The notes under the pieces: generated by a model
What the model was told of the DNA's origin: nothing
What the model saw: only the letters and a program-made list of their open reading frames with translations
Database searches by the model: none
Source of the DNA: an uncultured Paracoccaceae bacterium
Lineage (GTDB): Bacteria > Pseudomonadota > Alphaproteobacteria > Rhodobacterales > Rhodobacteraceae
Length of the DNA: 64,000 nucleotides
Assembly (NCBI GenBank): GCA_943787985.1
Contig: CALSOO010000004.1
Coordinates: 1,116,001 to 1,180,000, forward strand
Direction of reading: 5' to 3'
In this document: positions 45,040 to 53,956 of the stretch, in pieces
Layout of the letters: the number at the start of each line of letters is the position of its first letter
Position numbering within the stretch: position 1 is the stretch's first letter
Program-made: the position numbers and the translations under genes

Positions 45040-46263
45040 ATGACAGCGCCCTTTTCTGATGACCCGACCTCACCCGCAACACGCCCGACAGTGCGTATGC
45101 GCCCGAAATCAAACGCCCGTGCAATCCGCCACGGCTTTCCTTGGGTCTATGCCAATGAACTCGTGACTGACAGACGCACCAAGGCGATTGAGCCGGGTGC
45201 TTTTGCGATCCTCGAAGATGACGCGCGGGTGCCGTTGGGCCTCGTCTCCGTCAATACGGCCTCCAAGATCATTGGGCGTATGATTGACCCCGATCCAAAC
45301 GCGGTGATCGATCAAGTGTGGTTCGAGCAAAAATTTGCCCGTGCGCTGGCCCTGCGTGCGCGCATGTTCACGCAACCCTATTACCGTTTGGTCCATGCCG
45401 AAGCCGATGAAATGCCCGGTGTGGTGATTGATCGTTTTGGCGATACGTGCGTGATCCAGCCAAACGCGGCTTGGGCCGATACGCATATCGACATGATAGC
45501 GGCAGCTTTGGTGCAGGTGACGGGCGTCAAAAACGTCCTCAAGAACGCTGCCGGGCGCACACGCAGCTTGGAAGGGTTGGATGATGTGTCGGGCGTTTTG
45601 ATCGGGCAGGCGCCTGACGCTGCATTGCCGGTTCCTATGAACGGCGCAACGTATATGGCCGATTTGACGGGCGGTCAAAAGACCGGCCTGTTTTATGATC
45701 AACGTCCCAACCACGCATTTGCGGCCTCTGCTTCACGCGGCGCCCGTGTCCTTGATGTGTTTTCACATGTTGGCGGGTTTTCACTTGCGGCTTTGGCCAA
45801 TGGTGCGGCGTCTGCTTTGGCGGTGGATGGTTCGGCACCTGCACTTGAATTGGCCCGCGCCGGTGCCGCCGCCAGCGGATTTAGCGACAGCTTTGAAACC
45901 CGCCAAGGGGATGCTTTTGATGTTCTGGCCGCATTGCGCGCGGAGGGGGCTGAATTTGACGTGGTGATTTGTGACCCGCCCGCGTTCGCCCCGTCGCGCC
46001 AAGCACTGGAAGCGGGCTTGCGCGCCTATGAGCGGATCGCCCGTTTGGCGGCGGGTCTGGTCGCTGAAAACGGCGTTCTGGGGTTGTGTTCGTGCTCGCA
46101 TGCCGCTGACCTTGCCCAATTCCGTGCCTCTTGTGTGCGTGGCATTGGACGCGGCGGTCGCCGTGGTTCCATCATCAACACAGGCTTTGCCGGGCCGGAT
46201 CATCCGTTGCTGCCACAGTTGGCAGAAAGCGGATATCTCAAGTCATTGTTCTTCCGCTTGTGA
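45040..46263 (+). CDS. rlmI: Class I rRNA large-subunit methyltransferase (RlmI-type)
   Basis: 407 residues from ATG 45040, preceded by GGGAAGG; a TTG seven codons earlier is unlikely. An N-terminal PUA domain (RHGFPWVYANELV) is followed by an EEHEE region and a Rossmann methyltransferase: SAM motif VLDVFSHVGGFSLAALANG, AVDGSAPALELA and FDVVICDPPAFAPS with the DPPAF catalytic loop, and CSCSHAADLAQF. It would make m5C in 23S rRNA. The PIN gene begins in a GTGA overlap with its stop. Confidence 0.88.
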   Translation: MTAPFSDDPTSPATRPTVRMRPKSNARAIRHGFPWVYANELVTDRRTKAIEPGAFAILEDDARVPLGLVSVNTASKIIGRMIDPDPNAVIDQVWFEQKFARALALRARMFTQPYYRLVHAEADEMPGVVIDRFGDTCVIQPNAAWADTHIDMIAAALVQVTGVKNVLKNAAGRTRSLEGLDDVSGVLIGQAPDAALPVPMNGATYMADLTGGQKTGLFYDQRPNHAFAASASRGARVLDVFSHVGGFSLAALANGAASALAVDGSAPALELARAGAAASGFSDSFETRQGDAFDVLAALRAEGAEFDVVICDPPAFAPSRQALEAGLRAYERIARLAAGLVAENGVLGLCSCSHAADLAQFRASCVRGIGRGGRRGSIINTGFAGPDHPLLPQLAESGYLKSLFFRL

Positions 46264-46802
46264 AGGCCTTCCTCGACGCCTGCGTTTTGTTTCCTACAGT
46301 GATGCGGGAAATGTTGATGGGCGTCGCGGCAAAAGGGCTGTTCGAGCCCCAGTTTTCGCCGCGTGTGCTGGAAGAATGGGCACGCGCGGCAAACCGGATC
46401 GGCCCGACAGGCGAAGCCCAAGCGCGCGCAGAAATCGCAATGCTGCGCGCCAATTGGCCCAAAGCCGAAGTCAGCCCGACCCCTGCGCTAGAAGCCCGTT
46501 TGTGGCTGCCGGACGAGAATGACATCCACGTTTTGGCGGCGGCCATCGCAGGCTCTGCGGACGGTATCATCACAATGAACGCCAAGGATTTTCCACGCGG
46601 CACTTTGGCCGAAGAAGGCGTATCGCGCTTTGATCCGGACGGTTTTTTGGTGGCGATGCACGGTGAGGATCCGGTTGCAGTCCAGGAGGTTGGAGATCGT
46701 GTTTTGGAACAAGCGCGTGCGATGTCTTCTGACGATTGGCACATGCGCGCTCTGATGAAAAAAGCGCGGTTGCCGCGTCTGGGCAAGGCGCTCAGCGCCT
46801 GA
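46260..46802 (+). CDS. RSP_2648-type PIN domain protein
   Basis: 180 residues from GTG 46260, which overlaps the rlmI stop (GTGA), so the pair is translationally coupled. The four acidic PIN residues appear in KAFLDACVLFP, the acid pair in LEEWARAANRIG and the C-terminal WLPDENDIHVLAAAIAGSADG, IITMNAKDFP. It is a putative Mg-dependent ribonuclease. No antitoxin gene is adjacent, and conserved coupling with an rRNA methyltransferase suggests an RNA-processing role instead of a toxin-antitoxin module. Confidence 0.85.
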   Translation: MKAFLDACVLFPTVMREMLMGVAAKGLFEPQFSPRVLEEWARAANRIGPTGEAQARAEIAMLRANWPKAEVSPTPALEARLWLPDENDIHVLAAAIAGSADGIITMNAKDFPRGTLAEEGVSRFDPDGFLVAMHGEDPVAVQEVGDRVLEQARAMSSDDWHMRALMKKARLPRLGKALSA

Positions 46803-46951
46803 GGGTGCCATTTTTTGCCCGCTGTCAGTTCACAACCATTGATTGTCAATTCCATCCGGTGCTAGGCTGGCGTCAACAGGCCAATTTTGGCGCTGTGTTT
46901 TCGACTATGATATTTTAGCATTTTGATATTTCGCCTTTGGAGGGCTTTTCC

Positions 46952-48139
46952 ATGACCAAATCCGCAAAACTCCTGTTGGCAGCCACCTGTCTTGCGCTTC
47001 CAACCCATGCCGCATTTGCCCAAACCAGCTATGGAAGCTGTACAGATGCCGGTTGGATCAGCAAGTCAGATGAAGCGTTTGCCGCCGATTGTGTCGTCAT
47101 GGCCTTTGAGGGCAGCCTTGAGGATCGCGAAACATTGGCGTGGATGTTCTTTACCCGTATCAACCAGTTGATTGACGATCCCACAAACGGCGGCATGTCC
47201 GGCACAGATCAGGTTCCGCTGTGGATGGCATGGCCCACGGACCCTGATACCTTTAATCCAACGGCCCCATTTGAGTTTAGCGCCACGCCGCGCAGCACGT
47301 TAAAGCCGAGCGCGGAAAAGAAAGACCTCGAGGCCGGTGAAGTGGCCACCGCCGATCCTGATGGCTCAAACGAGGAAGTGACCCGCAACAAGATCAGCTA
47401 TGATTACTTGACCAACAGCGGCCTGACGACCAAAGCCGACATCGCCACGTTCTTTGAAACCAACGACTATGTGGATATGCCGGTCGGGACCATCGAGCTG
47501 AAAGCATCATGGCTGCAGGTCACCGAGGGCAGCCCTGTGCCAAGTGGGGCATTGGCGTTTCAGTTTGACAGCGGCACATACTGGTTCCGCGGCTTGCACA
47601 TCATGGTCAAGATGCAGTCCCTGACCAATCCGGGGGATGCGTTTTACACCGAAGATCCCAGCTGGTTCTGGACCACCTTCGAGTTCAACGACAACTTTGG
47701 CGTGGCCCATGTCCGCGACACTCTGATCACCCAACGCGCCCCTTTGCCTGCCAATGACATTGCATTGGTTTTGAATGAGGGCGGTTTGACCGGTTTCGGG
47801 TTTGAAGCTTACGCCCCGAATGGCACTCAAATCCGCTTTACCGAAAACGGCGAGGGCACGGTGCCGGTCATCCTTGGACACACGGACATGGAAGATTTTG
47901 CAGGCAGCCCCAATACAGGGCAGGCCAAATACTGGACCCGATTTGAAGCGAGCTGTCACAGCTGCCATGCGACCGCGTCCTACAACCCTGACACCAAAGA
48001 GTTTTTCCCGTTCTCGATTCCAACCGGCGCCTTGCATGCAGGCTACGGAGAGCCAAATGGCAAGGGGATCACCCAGTATCTGGGGCAGGGGTTCTTGCCG
48101 CTCGACTTCATGTGGCCGATTGCGTTTCAAGCCCAGTAA
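46952..48139 (+). CDS. Periplasmic protein with one c-type haem motif
   Basis: 395 residues from ATG 46952 with GGAGGG upstream. A signal peptide (SAKLLLAATCLALPTHAAFA) is followed by a long beta-rich region rich in aromatic residues and a single haem-binding motif CHSCH in FEASCHSCHATASY near the C-terminus. Only one CxxCH is present, and no oxidase partner gene is adjacent. I do not recognise the family; it may be an electron carrier or a haem-bearing dehydrogenase subunit. Followed by a terminator. Confidence 0.75.
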   Translation: MTKSAKLLLAATCLALPTHAAFAQTSYGSCTDAGWISKSDEAFAADCVVMAFEGSLEDRETLAWMFFTRINQLIDDPTNGGMSGTDQVPLWMAWPTDPDTFNPTAPFEFSATPRSTLKPSAEKKDLEAGEVATADPDGSNEEVTRNKISYDYLTNSGLTTKADIATFFETNDYVDMPVGTIELKASWLQVTEGSPVPSGALAFQFDSGTYWFRGLHIMVKMQSLTNPGDAFYTEDPSWFWTTFEFNDNFGVAHVRDTLITQRAPLPANDIALVLNEGGLTGFGFEAYAPNGTQIRFTENGEGTVPVILGHTDMEDFAGSPNTGQAKYWTRFEASCHSCHATASYNPDTKEFFPFSIPTGALHAGYGEPNGKGITQYLGQGFLPLDFMWPIAFQAQ

Positions 48140-48190
48140 ACCCGCGCTGGTCTCGTGACGGTTCAAGGGACCACCAGCCTATATAAAATC

Positions 48191-48230
48191 ACCGCGCAGT
48201 CCTGACGATCATTGGGGGTGCGCGGTTTTG
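48191..48230 (+). terminator. Rho-independent terminator behind the haem protein gene
   Basis: ACCGCGCA (48191-48198) pairs with TGCGCGGT (48219-48226) around a 20-nt loop, followed by TTT G. It starts 52 bp after the stop. Confidence 0.7.
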
Positions 48231-48248
48231 TGTTTGGGGCGCCGCTTT

Positions 48249-48355
48249 TGGTGCAACGCGTGGCCGGCCTGAACCGGCGACCTTGTTGTTTCTCTGGACC
48301 TTCGGGGGTTCTCATTTAGGGTGCCGGTGTAAATCCGTTGCGCCACTGGCCCGGC
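48249..48355 (-). other. Degenerate tRNA-like element
   Basis: On the minus strand the sequence ends CGCGTTGCACCA, with GCCGG-TTCAGGC-CCGGC like a T-arm (5-bp stem, 7-nt loop) just before, and GCAACG (48341-48336) able to pair with CGTTGC near the 3' end. The T-loop TTCAGGC departs from the consensus TTCGA, and no clean anticodon arm can be drawn. It may be a decayed tRNA or a structured RNA; a chance fold is not excluded. Confidence 0.25.
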
Positions 48356-48376
48356 GATACAGCAGGAGTAGGGCAG

Positions 48377-49147
48377 ATGAAGATTGCGTTGACAGGTGGG
48401 GCCACGGGGATCGGGGCCGAGGTCGCGGCCAAGCTGAAAGCCCAAGGTCATCACATCACGGCCTTTGATATCTATGAACCCCAAGACACTGTAGATCACT
48501 GGATCAAGACTGATTTGAGCGATCCCGCGTCTGTTCAGGCCGCATTAAACGCAGCAAAAGGTCCGTTTGATGTTTTGATCAATAACGCAGGCCTGCCACC
48601 GCGTGACGGGCTTGAGGAAGCAATTCTCAGGGTCAATTATTTTGGCCTGAAGGCGTTCATGGACGGACTGTTGGACAAGCTGGGCGATGGCGCGTCGATC
48701 ATAAACACAGCCTCACGGGCAGGGGCGCAATGGCGCGAGAACCTTGAGGAGGTCAAAGCGCTGATGGCGCTGGACCCTGCGGAGTTGGGCGCATTCGTGG
48801 CGCAGCGCAAGATCACGCCAACACGGGCCTATAATCTCTCCAAAGAGGCATTGATCGTGCTGGGCATGGCCATGACCGAAGGGCTGGTGGCGCGCAATTT
48901 GCGGATCAACTCTATCAGCCCTGCAGCGGTCAGCACCTCTATCCTCGAGGACTTCGCCGTGGCCTTTGGGGACAAGATGGCCAAGAACGTGGCCCGCATC
49001 GGTCGGCCCGGTTTGCCAGGTGAAATTGCAGATGTGATTGTATTTCTGGCCTCTCCGCAAAGCGGGTGGATCAAAGGTCAAGACCTTGTGATAGACGGCG
49101 GTATGAGCGCGATGGTGATGAGCGACGCGCTTGGGTTGCCAAAGTAG
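48377..49147 (+). CDS. Short-chain dehydrogenase/reductase
   Basis: 256 residues from ATG 48377 with AGGAGTAGGG upstream. The NAD(P)-binding glycine motif TGGATGIG is at residues 6-13, LINNAG near 75, the catalytic Ser/Tyr/Lys set in NTASRAGAQ and RAYNLSKEAL. The cofactor-discriminating Asp is in TAFDIYEPQ, favouring NAD. The substrate cannot be predicted; some members act on 3-alpha-hydroxysteroids, but SDRs vary widely. The sulfatase-fold gene follows 124 bp downstream. Confidence 0.88.
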   Translation: MKIALTGGATGIGAEVAAKLKAQGHHITAFDIYEPQDTVDHWIKTDLSDPASVQAALNAAKGPFDVLINNAGLPPRDGLEEAILRVNYFGLKAFMDGLLDKLGDGASIINTASRAGAQWRENLEEVKALMALDPAELGAFVAQRKITPTRAYNLSKEALIVLGMAMTEGLVARNLRINSISPAAVSTSILEDFAVAFGDKMAKNVARIGRPGLPGEIADVIVFLASPQSGWIKGQDLVIDGGMSAMVMSDALGLPK

Positions 49148-49271
49148 ACCGGCGCGTCAGGGCAGGGTGTTTGCAACGCCCTTGCCCCCGTATCTTGCAA
49201 TGTGCGAACACTTGCACAGGGTGCATTGAGATGTTGCATCAAGACGTGACACCAAAAAGGGAAACCCCCGC

Positions 49272-50927
49272 ATGAATATTTTGTTCATCATGTACGACCA
49301 ATTGCGTTTTGACTATTTGAGCTGCGCCGGACATCCACATCTGCAAACCCCTCACTTTGATCGTGTTGCGGCAAAAGGCGTGCGGTTTACCAACGCCTAT
49401 GCGCAGTCCACGATCTGCGGTGCGAGCCGGATGAGTTTTTACACAGGTCGTTACGTGTCCTCGCACGGGGCCGCGTGGAACGGTTTTCCGCTGCGGGTGG
49501 GGGAGCAAACGCTTGGCGATCATTTGCGCAAGATCGGGATGGACTGCTGGCTGATCGGCAAGACCCACATGAAGGCGGATGCCGAAGGTATGGCCCGCCT
49601 TGGACTTGCGCCCGACAGCGAGATCGGGGCACGCCAGGCCGAATGTGGCTTTGATGCGTGGATCCGTGATGATGGCTTGTGGGGGGCTGGACCGGACGGG
49701 TTTTATGATGAAAAACGCTCCCCTTACAACGAATACCTGAAATCCAAGGGCTACGAGTCCGAGAACCCTTGGGCCGATTACGCCAACGCCGGTATTGACG
49801 CGCAAGGCAACAAGGCAAGTGGCTGGATGTTCGCCAATGCGGACAAGCCTGCCAACATTCGCGAAGAAGACAGCGAAACGCCGTGGCTGACCCGCCAAAC
49901 TATTGATTTTATGGAACATGCAACGGCCGAAGGCAAAGGGCCGTGGTGCGCGCATGTGAGTTTCATAAAACCTCATTGGCCCTATATTGTGCCTGCGCCT
50001 TACCACAATATGTTTGGTCCCGCGCATGTGCCGGTTCCTGTGCGCGCCGCGCGTGAGCGTGAAGATCCGCATCCTGTCTTCGGCGCCTATATGGGCAATA
50101 AAATCGCGACAGCCTTTCAACGCGAAGACGTGCGCAACAAGGTCATCCCTGCCTATATGGGGCTGATCAAGCAATGCGATGACCAGCTTGGGGTTTTGTT
50201 GGATCACTTGGAAGCGCAAGACCAGTTGAAGGACACGATGATTGTCCTGACCTCTGATCACGGAGATTATTTGGGGGATCATTGGCTGGGGGAAAAGGAT
50301 CTGTTTCACGATCCGTCCGTCAAAATTCCGATGATTGTGTTTGACCCGCGCGTGGAGGCGGATGCGACCCGTGGCACCACAAATGATGCGTTGGTAGAGG
50401 CGATTGATCTGGTCGCCACCTTCATTGATGCCGCTGGCGGTGATGTGCCCAAACACATTGTTGAAGGGCGCTCGCTGGTGCCATTGTTGAACGGCGAGAC
50501 GCCTCAGTGGCGCGAGGTCGCTGTGTCCGAGTTTGACTATTCCCCGACGCCGCAAGGTATGAAACTGGGACTGGAACCAAGCGATTGCCGGTTGTTTATG
50601 GTGTTCGACGGACGCTACAAATTGATGCATGCTATGGGGGGCTTTCGCCCGATGTTGTTTGACCTTGAGACAGACCCTGATGAGCTGGATGATCTCGCCA
50701 AAGGCGACAGGCATGATGCAATTCTGGACCAGATGTACGCGCATCTGGCGCATTGGGGGCGGCGCAACGCCCAGCGTGTCACCAAATCCGATGAGGATAT
50801 CAAGAACATGCGCGGCAAATCCCTGCGCAAAGGTATCCTGCCGTTTCTGGTGGATGGCAGTGAAGTCCCGGATGAGCTGTTGGCGAAATACAGCGGCCCC
50901 GCTGCCCAGCGTTTTGTGGACGACTGA
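49272..50927 (+). CDS. Sulfatase-fold hydrolase (formylglycine type, phosphonate monoesterase-like)
   Basis: 551 residues, no signal peptide, so cytoplasmic. Metal ligands begin in MNILFIMYDQLRFDY (Asp9). Cys49 in TICGASRMSFYTGR is the residue that would be oxidised to formylglycine, with Arg53 after it; the usual Pro of C-x-P-x-R is Ala here. VLTSDHGDYLGDHWLGEKDL holds the second Asp/His pair. The length and the acidic C-terminal region resemble phosphonate monoester hydrolases more than choline sulfatase. Substrate unconfirmed. Confidence 0.85.
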   Translation: MNILFIMYDQLRFDYLSCAGHPHLQTPHFDRVAAKGVRFTNAYAQSTICGASRMSFYTGRYVSSHGAAWNGFPLRVGEQTLGDHLRKIGMDCWLIGKTHMKADAEGMARLGLAPDSEIGARQAECGFDAWIRDDGLWGAGPDGFYDEKRSPYNEYLKSKGYESENPWADYANAGIDAQGNKASGWMFANADKPANIREEDSETPWLTRQTIDFMEHATAEGKGPWCAHVSFIKPHWPYIVPAPYHNMFGPAHVPVPVRAAREREDPHPVFGAYMGNKIATAFQREDVRNKVIPAYMGLIKQCDDQLGVLLDHLEAQDQLKDTMIVLTSDHGDYLGDHWLGEKDLFHDPSVKIPMIVFDPRVEADATRGTTNDALVEAIDLVATFIDAAGGDVPKHIVEGRSLVPLLNGETPQWREVAVSEFDYSPTPQGMKLGLEPSDCRLFMVFDGRYKLMHAMGGFRPMLFDLETDPDELDDLAKGDRHDAILDQMYAHLAHWGRRNAQRVTKSDEDIKNMRGKSLRKGILPFLVDGSEVPDELLAKYSGPAAQRFVDD

Positions 50928-51121
50928 CCATACCCAACGCCGCGCCGCTATACCACAACGCCACTCAATTCAAAAAAATCCATCATCCAACTGGCTGACG
51001 GGATGTGGAAAGCGGTTGGCGACGCGGCCTTGACCCGACACATGATCGAGGGGCGCGGTTCCGCCACAATCCTCGAAACCTAGGAGAGTTGGGGCAGTGG
51101 TTTTTGCCCCCATGCAATCAC

Positions 51122-51745
51122 TCACGCGCCTGCGTTTTGGTGCCTTTCCAAAAAACGCGTCGTGTCAGCAGGCGTCGGGCCGGTGCCGGCGAACAACTCG
51201 ACATAGTGGCGCACCCGCGCCAGCCTGTCTGCGCGCGCTTCCGCAACCTGCATAGAGATGTAACCGATTTGCGTGTAAATGACCGTCAGGCCGCGCACCT
51301 GTGCTTGTTCGTCACTGAATTGGAACCGCTTGAACATGTCGGTCACAGCCTGAACACGCAGATCATCAGCCTCTTTGAGGCGCAGGGCGAGTGCCTCATC
51401 AACCCGCGCCCAGTTGCGAATGGCCAGATCCAGACGGGAATCAAAAAGATCGGGATCAAGCCAGCAATCCATCAGGTTAAACAAGGCCTCGCAAATGTTG
51501 GAGGCGTCCATGGCGCATCTTGCGATCAATGTGCCTGTGTTCTTGCTTTCCCATCTGTGCACCATTGCGGTGTGCAGTTCTGTCAAGTCCTCAAAGAACC
51601 AATAAAATCCGGTGCGTGTGACGCCGAGGCGCTTGGCCAGAAGCATGACTTTGACCGCATCGATCCCTTGATCGATGAGCAATTCATAGGCTGCGTCCAA
51701 CCACAGCTCTTTGGAACCACGTTGGCGGGGTGTCGTCGTATTCAT
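51122..51745 (-). CDS. TetR family transcriptional regulator
   Basis: 207 residues from ATG 51745. Residues about 5-55 form the TetR-type HTH (RGSKELWLDAAYELLIDQGI, then VTRTGFYWFFEDLTELHTAM). The C-terminal half is the helical ligand and dimer domain. It is divergent from the flavin oxidoreductase gene, with a perfect 16-bp palindrome in between, so it probably represses that gene and itself. Confidence 0.92.
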   Translation of the reverse strand: MNTTTPRQRGSKELWLDAAYELLIDQGIDAVKVMLLAKRLGVTRTGFYWFFEDLTELHTAMVHRWESKNTGTLIARCAMDASNICEALFNLMDCWLDPDLFDSRLDLAIRNWARVDEALALRLKEADDLRVQAVTDMFKRFQFSDEQAQVRGLTVIYTQIGYISMQVAEARADRLARVRHYVELFAGTGPTPADTTRFLERHQNAGA

Positions 51746-51765
51746 CCGGCACTTACTAGAAGAAC

Positions 51766-51781
51766 TTGACACATGTGTCAA
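51766..51781. promoter_or_regulatory. 16-bp perfect palindrome TTGACACATGTGTCAA, probable TetR operator
   Basis: TTGACACATGTGTCAA is identical to its reverse complement. It lies 21 bp before the TetR start and 83 bp before the flavin oxidoreductase start. TetR proteins bind such palindromes in divergent promoters; the left arm TTGACA could also serve as a -35 hexamer that repressor binding would block. Confidence 0.75.
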
Positions 51782-51863
51782 TTGCGCGTCAGTCTGTGAC
51801 TCATAATGCGAGCAAGGCCGCTGTGGCCTGCGCGCCTTTGCGACTTGGCCCCCAACACGCGAG

Positions 51864-53918
51864 ATGCCCGAGATGACTACAGACCCTTTGCTTCAGCCCT
51901 ATCAGCTTAAACATCTGACGTTGAAAAACCGGATTATGACCACCAGCCACGAACCTGCGTACCCCGAAGACGGCATGCCAAAAGATCGCTACCGCGCCTA
52001 TCACGAAGAGCGCGCCAAAGCAGGGGTGGCTTTGACGATGACCGCAGGGTCTGCGGCTGTGTCCAAGGACAGCCCGCCTGTGTTCAACAACATTCTGGCC
52101 TACAAAGACGAGGTCGTGCCGTGGATCCGGAACCTGACGGACGGGTGCCATGAACACGGATGTGCCGTGATGATCCAACTGACGCACCTTGGGCGACGGA
52201 CCACTTGGAACAAGGGCGACTGGCTGCCGTCGGTGTCCTCTTCCAAGCACCGCGAACCTGCGCACCGCGCCTTTCCCAAGCTGATCGAGGATTGGGACAT
52301 CGATCGCATCATCACCGATTTCGCGGATGCTGCAGAGCGTATGAAAGCGGGCGGCATGGACGGGATCGAATTGCAGGTCTACGGCCATTTGCTGGATCAG
52401 TTCTGGTCCCCGCTGAGCAATGATCTGGTGGGGCCGTACGGGGCCGATACGCTGGAAAACCGGATGCGGTTTCCGCTGGATGTGTTGGGCGCCATCCGCA
52501 AACGCGTCGGTGCAGAGTTTATCGTGGGGTTCCGCTATACCGCTGACGAGGCCCAAAAGGGGGGGATCACGGCCGAAGACGGTTTGGAAATTTCCAAACG
52601 TTTGGCGGCCACTGGCCAGCTTGATTTCCTGAATGTCGTGCGCGGGCGCATCCACACGGATCCTGCGATGACGGATCTGATCCCCATTCAAGGTATGGCC
52701 AACGCTCCGCACCTTGATTTTGCGGGGCAGGTCAAGAAACTCACCGGAATGCCAACGTTTCATGCCGCCAAAATCCCTGACGTTGCAACGGCGCGCCATG
52801 CCGTCGAGGCCGGATTGCTGGACATGGTGGGCATGACCCGCGCCCATATGGCCGACCCGCATGTGGTGAAGAAAATCATGGAAGGGCGCGAGGATGATAT
52901 TCGTCCCTGTGTTGGCGCCACCTATTGTCTGGACCGGATTTACGAGGCGGGGGATGCACTGTGCATTCACAACGCGGCCACGGGGCGCGAATTGAGCATG
53001 CCGCACACGATCACGCCCGCGCAAATGGCGCGCAAAGTTGTTGTGATCGGGGCTGGTCCTGCCGGTCTGGAAGCGGCACGCGTCGCGGCGGAACGTGGGC
53101 ACGAGGTGATTGTATTTGAAGCGCAACCCGACCCAGGTGGTCAAGTGCGCCTGACCGCCCAAAGCCCGCGGCGGCGCGAGATGATTTCGATTATCGAATG
53201 GCGGATGGCTCAATGTGCGGCGCGTGACGTTGTTTTTCACTTTAACACATGGGCGGAAGTTGAGGATATTAAATCATTAAATCCCGACGTTGTGATTGTG
53301 GCCACAGGTGGTTTTCCCAACACTGAGTTGTTTGAAACAGGCAAGGAGGCCGCCCATGTCGTCACGAGTTGGGACATCATTGCGGGTGACGTGAAGCCTG
53401 CGCAAAACATATTGATTTACGACGAAAGCGGGGATCATGCGGGCCTGCAAGCCGCCGAGATCGCTGCATTCTCTGGCGCTACGGTTGAAGTGATGACCCC
53501 TGATCGCACCTTTGCTTCCGGGGTCATGGCAATGAATCTGGTGCCATACATGCGCTCTTTGCAGGACAAGGATGTCACCTTTACCGTCACGCGCAGATTG
53601 CTGGATGTTGAGCGCAACGGCAACACGTTGCGTGCGATCATCGGCACAGATTACAGCGATCATAGGGACGAAAAGGACTACGACCAGATCGTCGTGAACT
53701 ATGGCACGTTGCCTTTGGATGATCTGTATTTTGACCTCAAACCATTGAGTTCCAATGGCGGGGCCGTTGACCATGATGCGTTGACTGAGGGCGCCAAACA
53801 AACCTTGATCCGCCATGAAGAGGGGACTTTTCAACTGTTTCGCATTGGGGATGCGGTTTCTGCACGCAACACACATGCGGCGATTTATGATGCATTGCGG
53901 TTGGTCAAAGACCTTTGA
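51864..53918 (+). CDS. NADH:flavin oxidoreductase / FAD-dependent demethylase-like enzyme
   Basis: 684 residues. An N-terminal old-yellow-enzyme barrel with FMN (about 10-370; HEPAYPEDGMPKDRYRAYHE, IQLTHLGRRT) is followed by a FAD domain with GAGPAGLEAARVAAERGHEV. The family includes dimethylglycine, stachydrine and N-methylproline demethylases. The Fe-S segment reads RPCVGATYCLDRIYEAGDAL, CIHN; the family norm C-x2-C-x3-C-x11-C has its second Cys replaced by Ala, so only three ligands remain. Several subfamilies share this GATYC form. Likely an N-demethylase of a small amine; TetR-regulated. Confidence 0.85.
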   Translation: MPEMTTDPLLQPYQLKHLTLKNRIMTTSHEPAYPEDGMPKDRYRAYHEERAKAGVALTMTAGSAAVSKDSPPVFNNILAYKDEVVPWIRNLTDGCHEHGCAVMIQLTHLGRRTTWNKGDWLPSVSSSKHREPAHRAFPKLIEDWDIDRIITDFADAAERMKAGGMDGIELQVYGHLLDQFWSPLSNDLVGPYGADTLENRMRFPLDVLGAIRKRVGAEFIVGFRYTADEAQKGGITAEDGLEISKRLAATGQLDFLNVVRGRIHTDPAMTDLIPIQGMANAPHLDFAGQVKKLTGMPTFHAAKIPDVATARHAVEAGLLDMVGMTRAHMADPHVVKKIMEGREDDIRPCVGATYCLDRIYEAGDALCIHNAATGRELSMPHTITPAQMARKVVVIGAGPAGLEAARVAAERGHEVIVFEAQPDPGGQVRLTAQSPRRREMISIIEWRMAQCAARDVVFHFNTWAEVEDIKSLNPDVVIVATGGFPNTELFETGKEAAHVVTSWDIIAGDVKPAQNILIYDESGDHAGLQAAEIAAFSGATVEVMTPDRTFASGVMAMNLVPYMRSLQDKDVTFTVTRRLLDVERNGNTLRAIIGTDYSDHRDEKDYDQIVVNYGTLPLDDLYFDLKPLSSNGGAVDHDALTEGAKQTLIRHEEGTFQLFRIGDAVSARNTHAAIYDALRLVKDL

Positions 53919-53956
53919 CGGGTTGATGTTTCAGTTCGGGGATAGCGCGGGGATTG

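Noticed and set aside
46260-46802. Toxin-antitoxin module based on the PIN protein
   Set aside because: No small antitoxin gene lies next to it, and it is translationally coupled to an rRNA methyltransferase gene.
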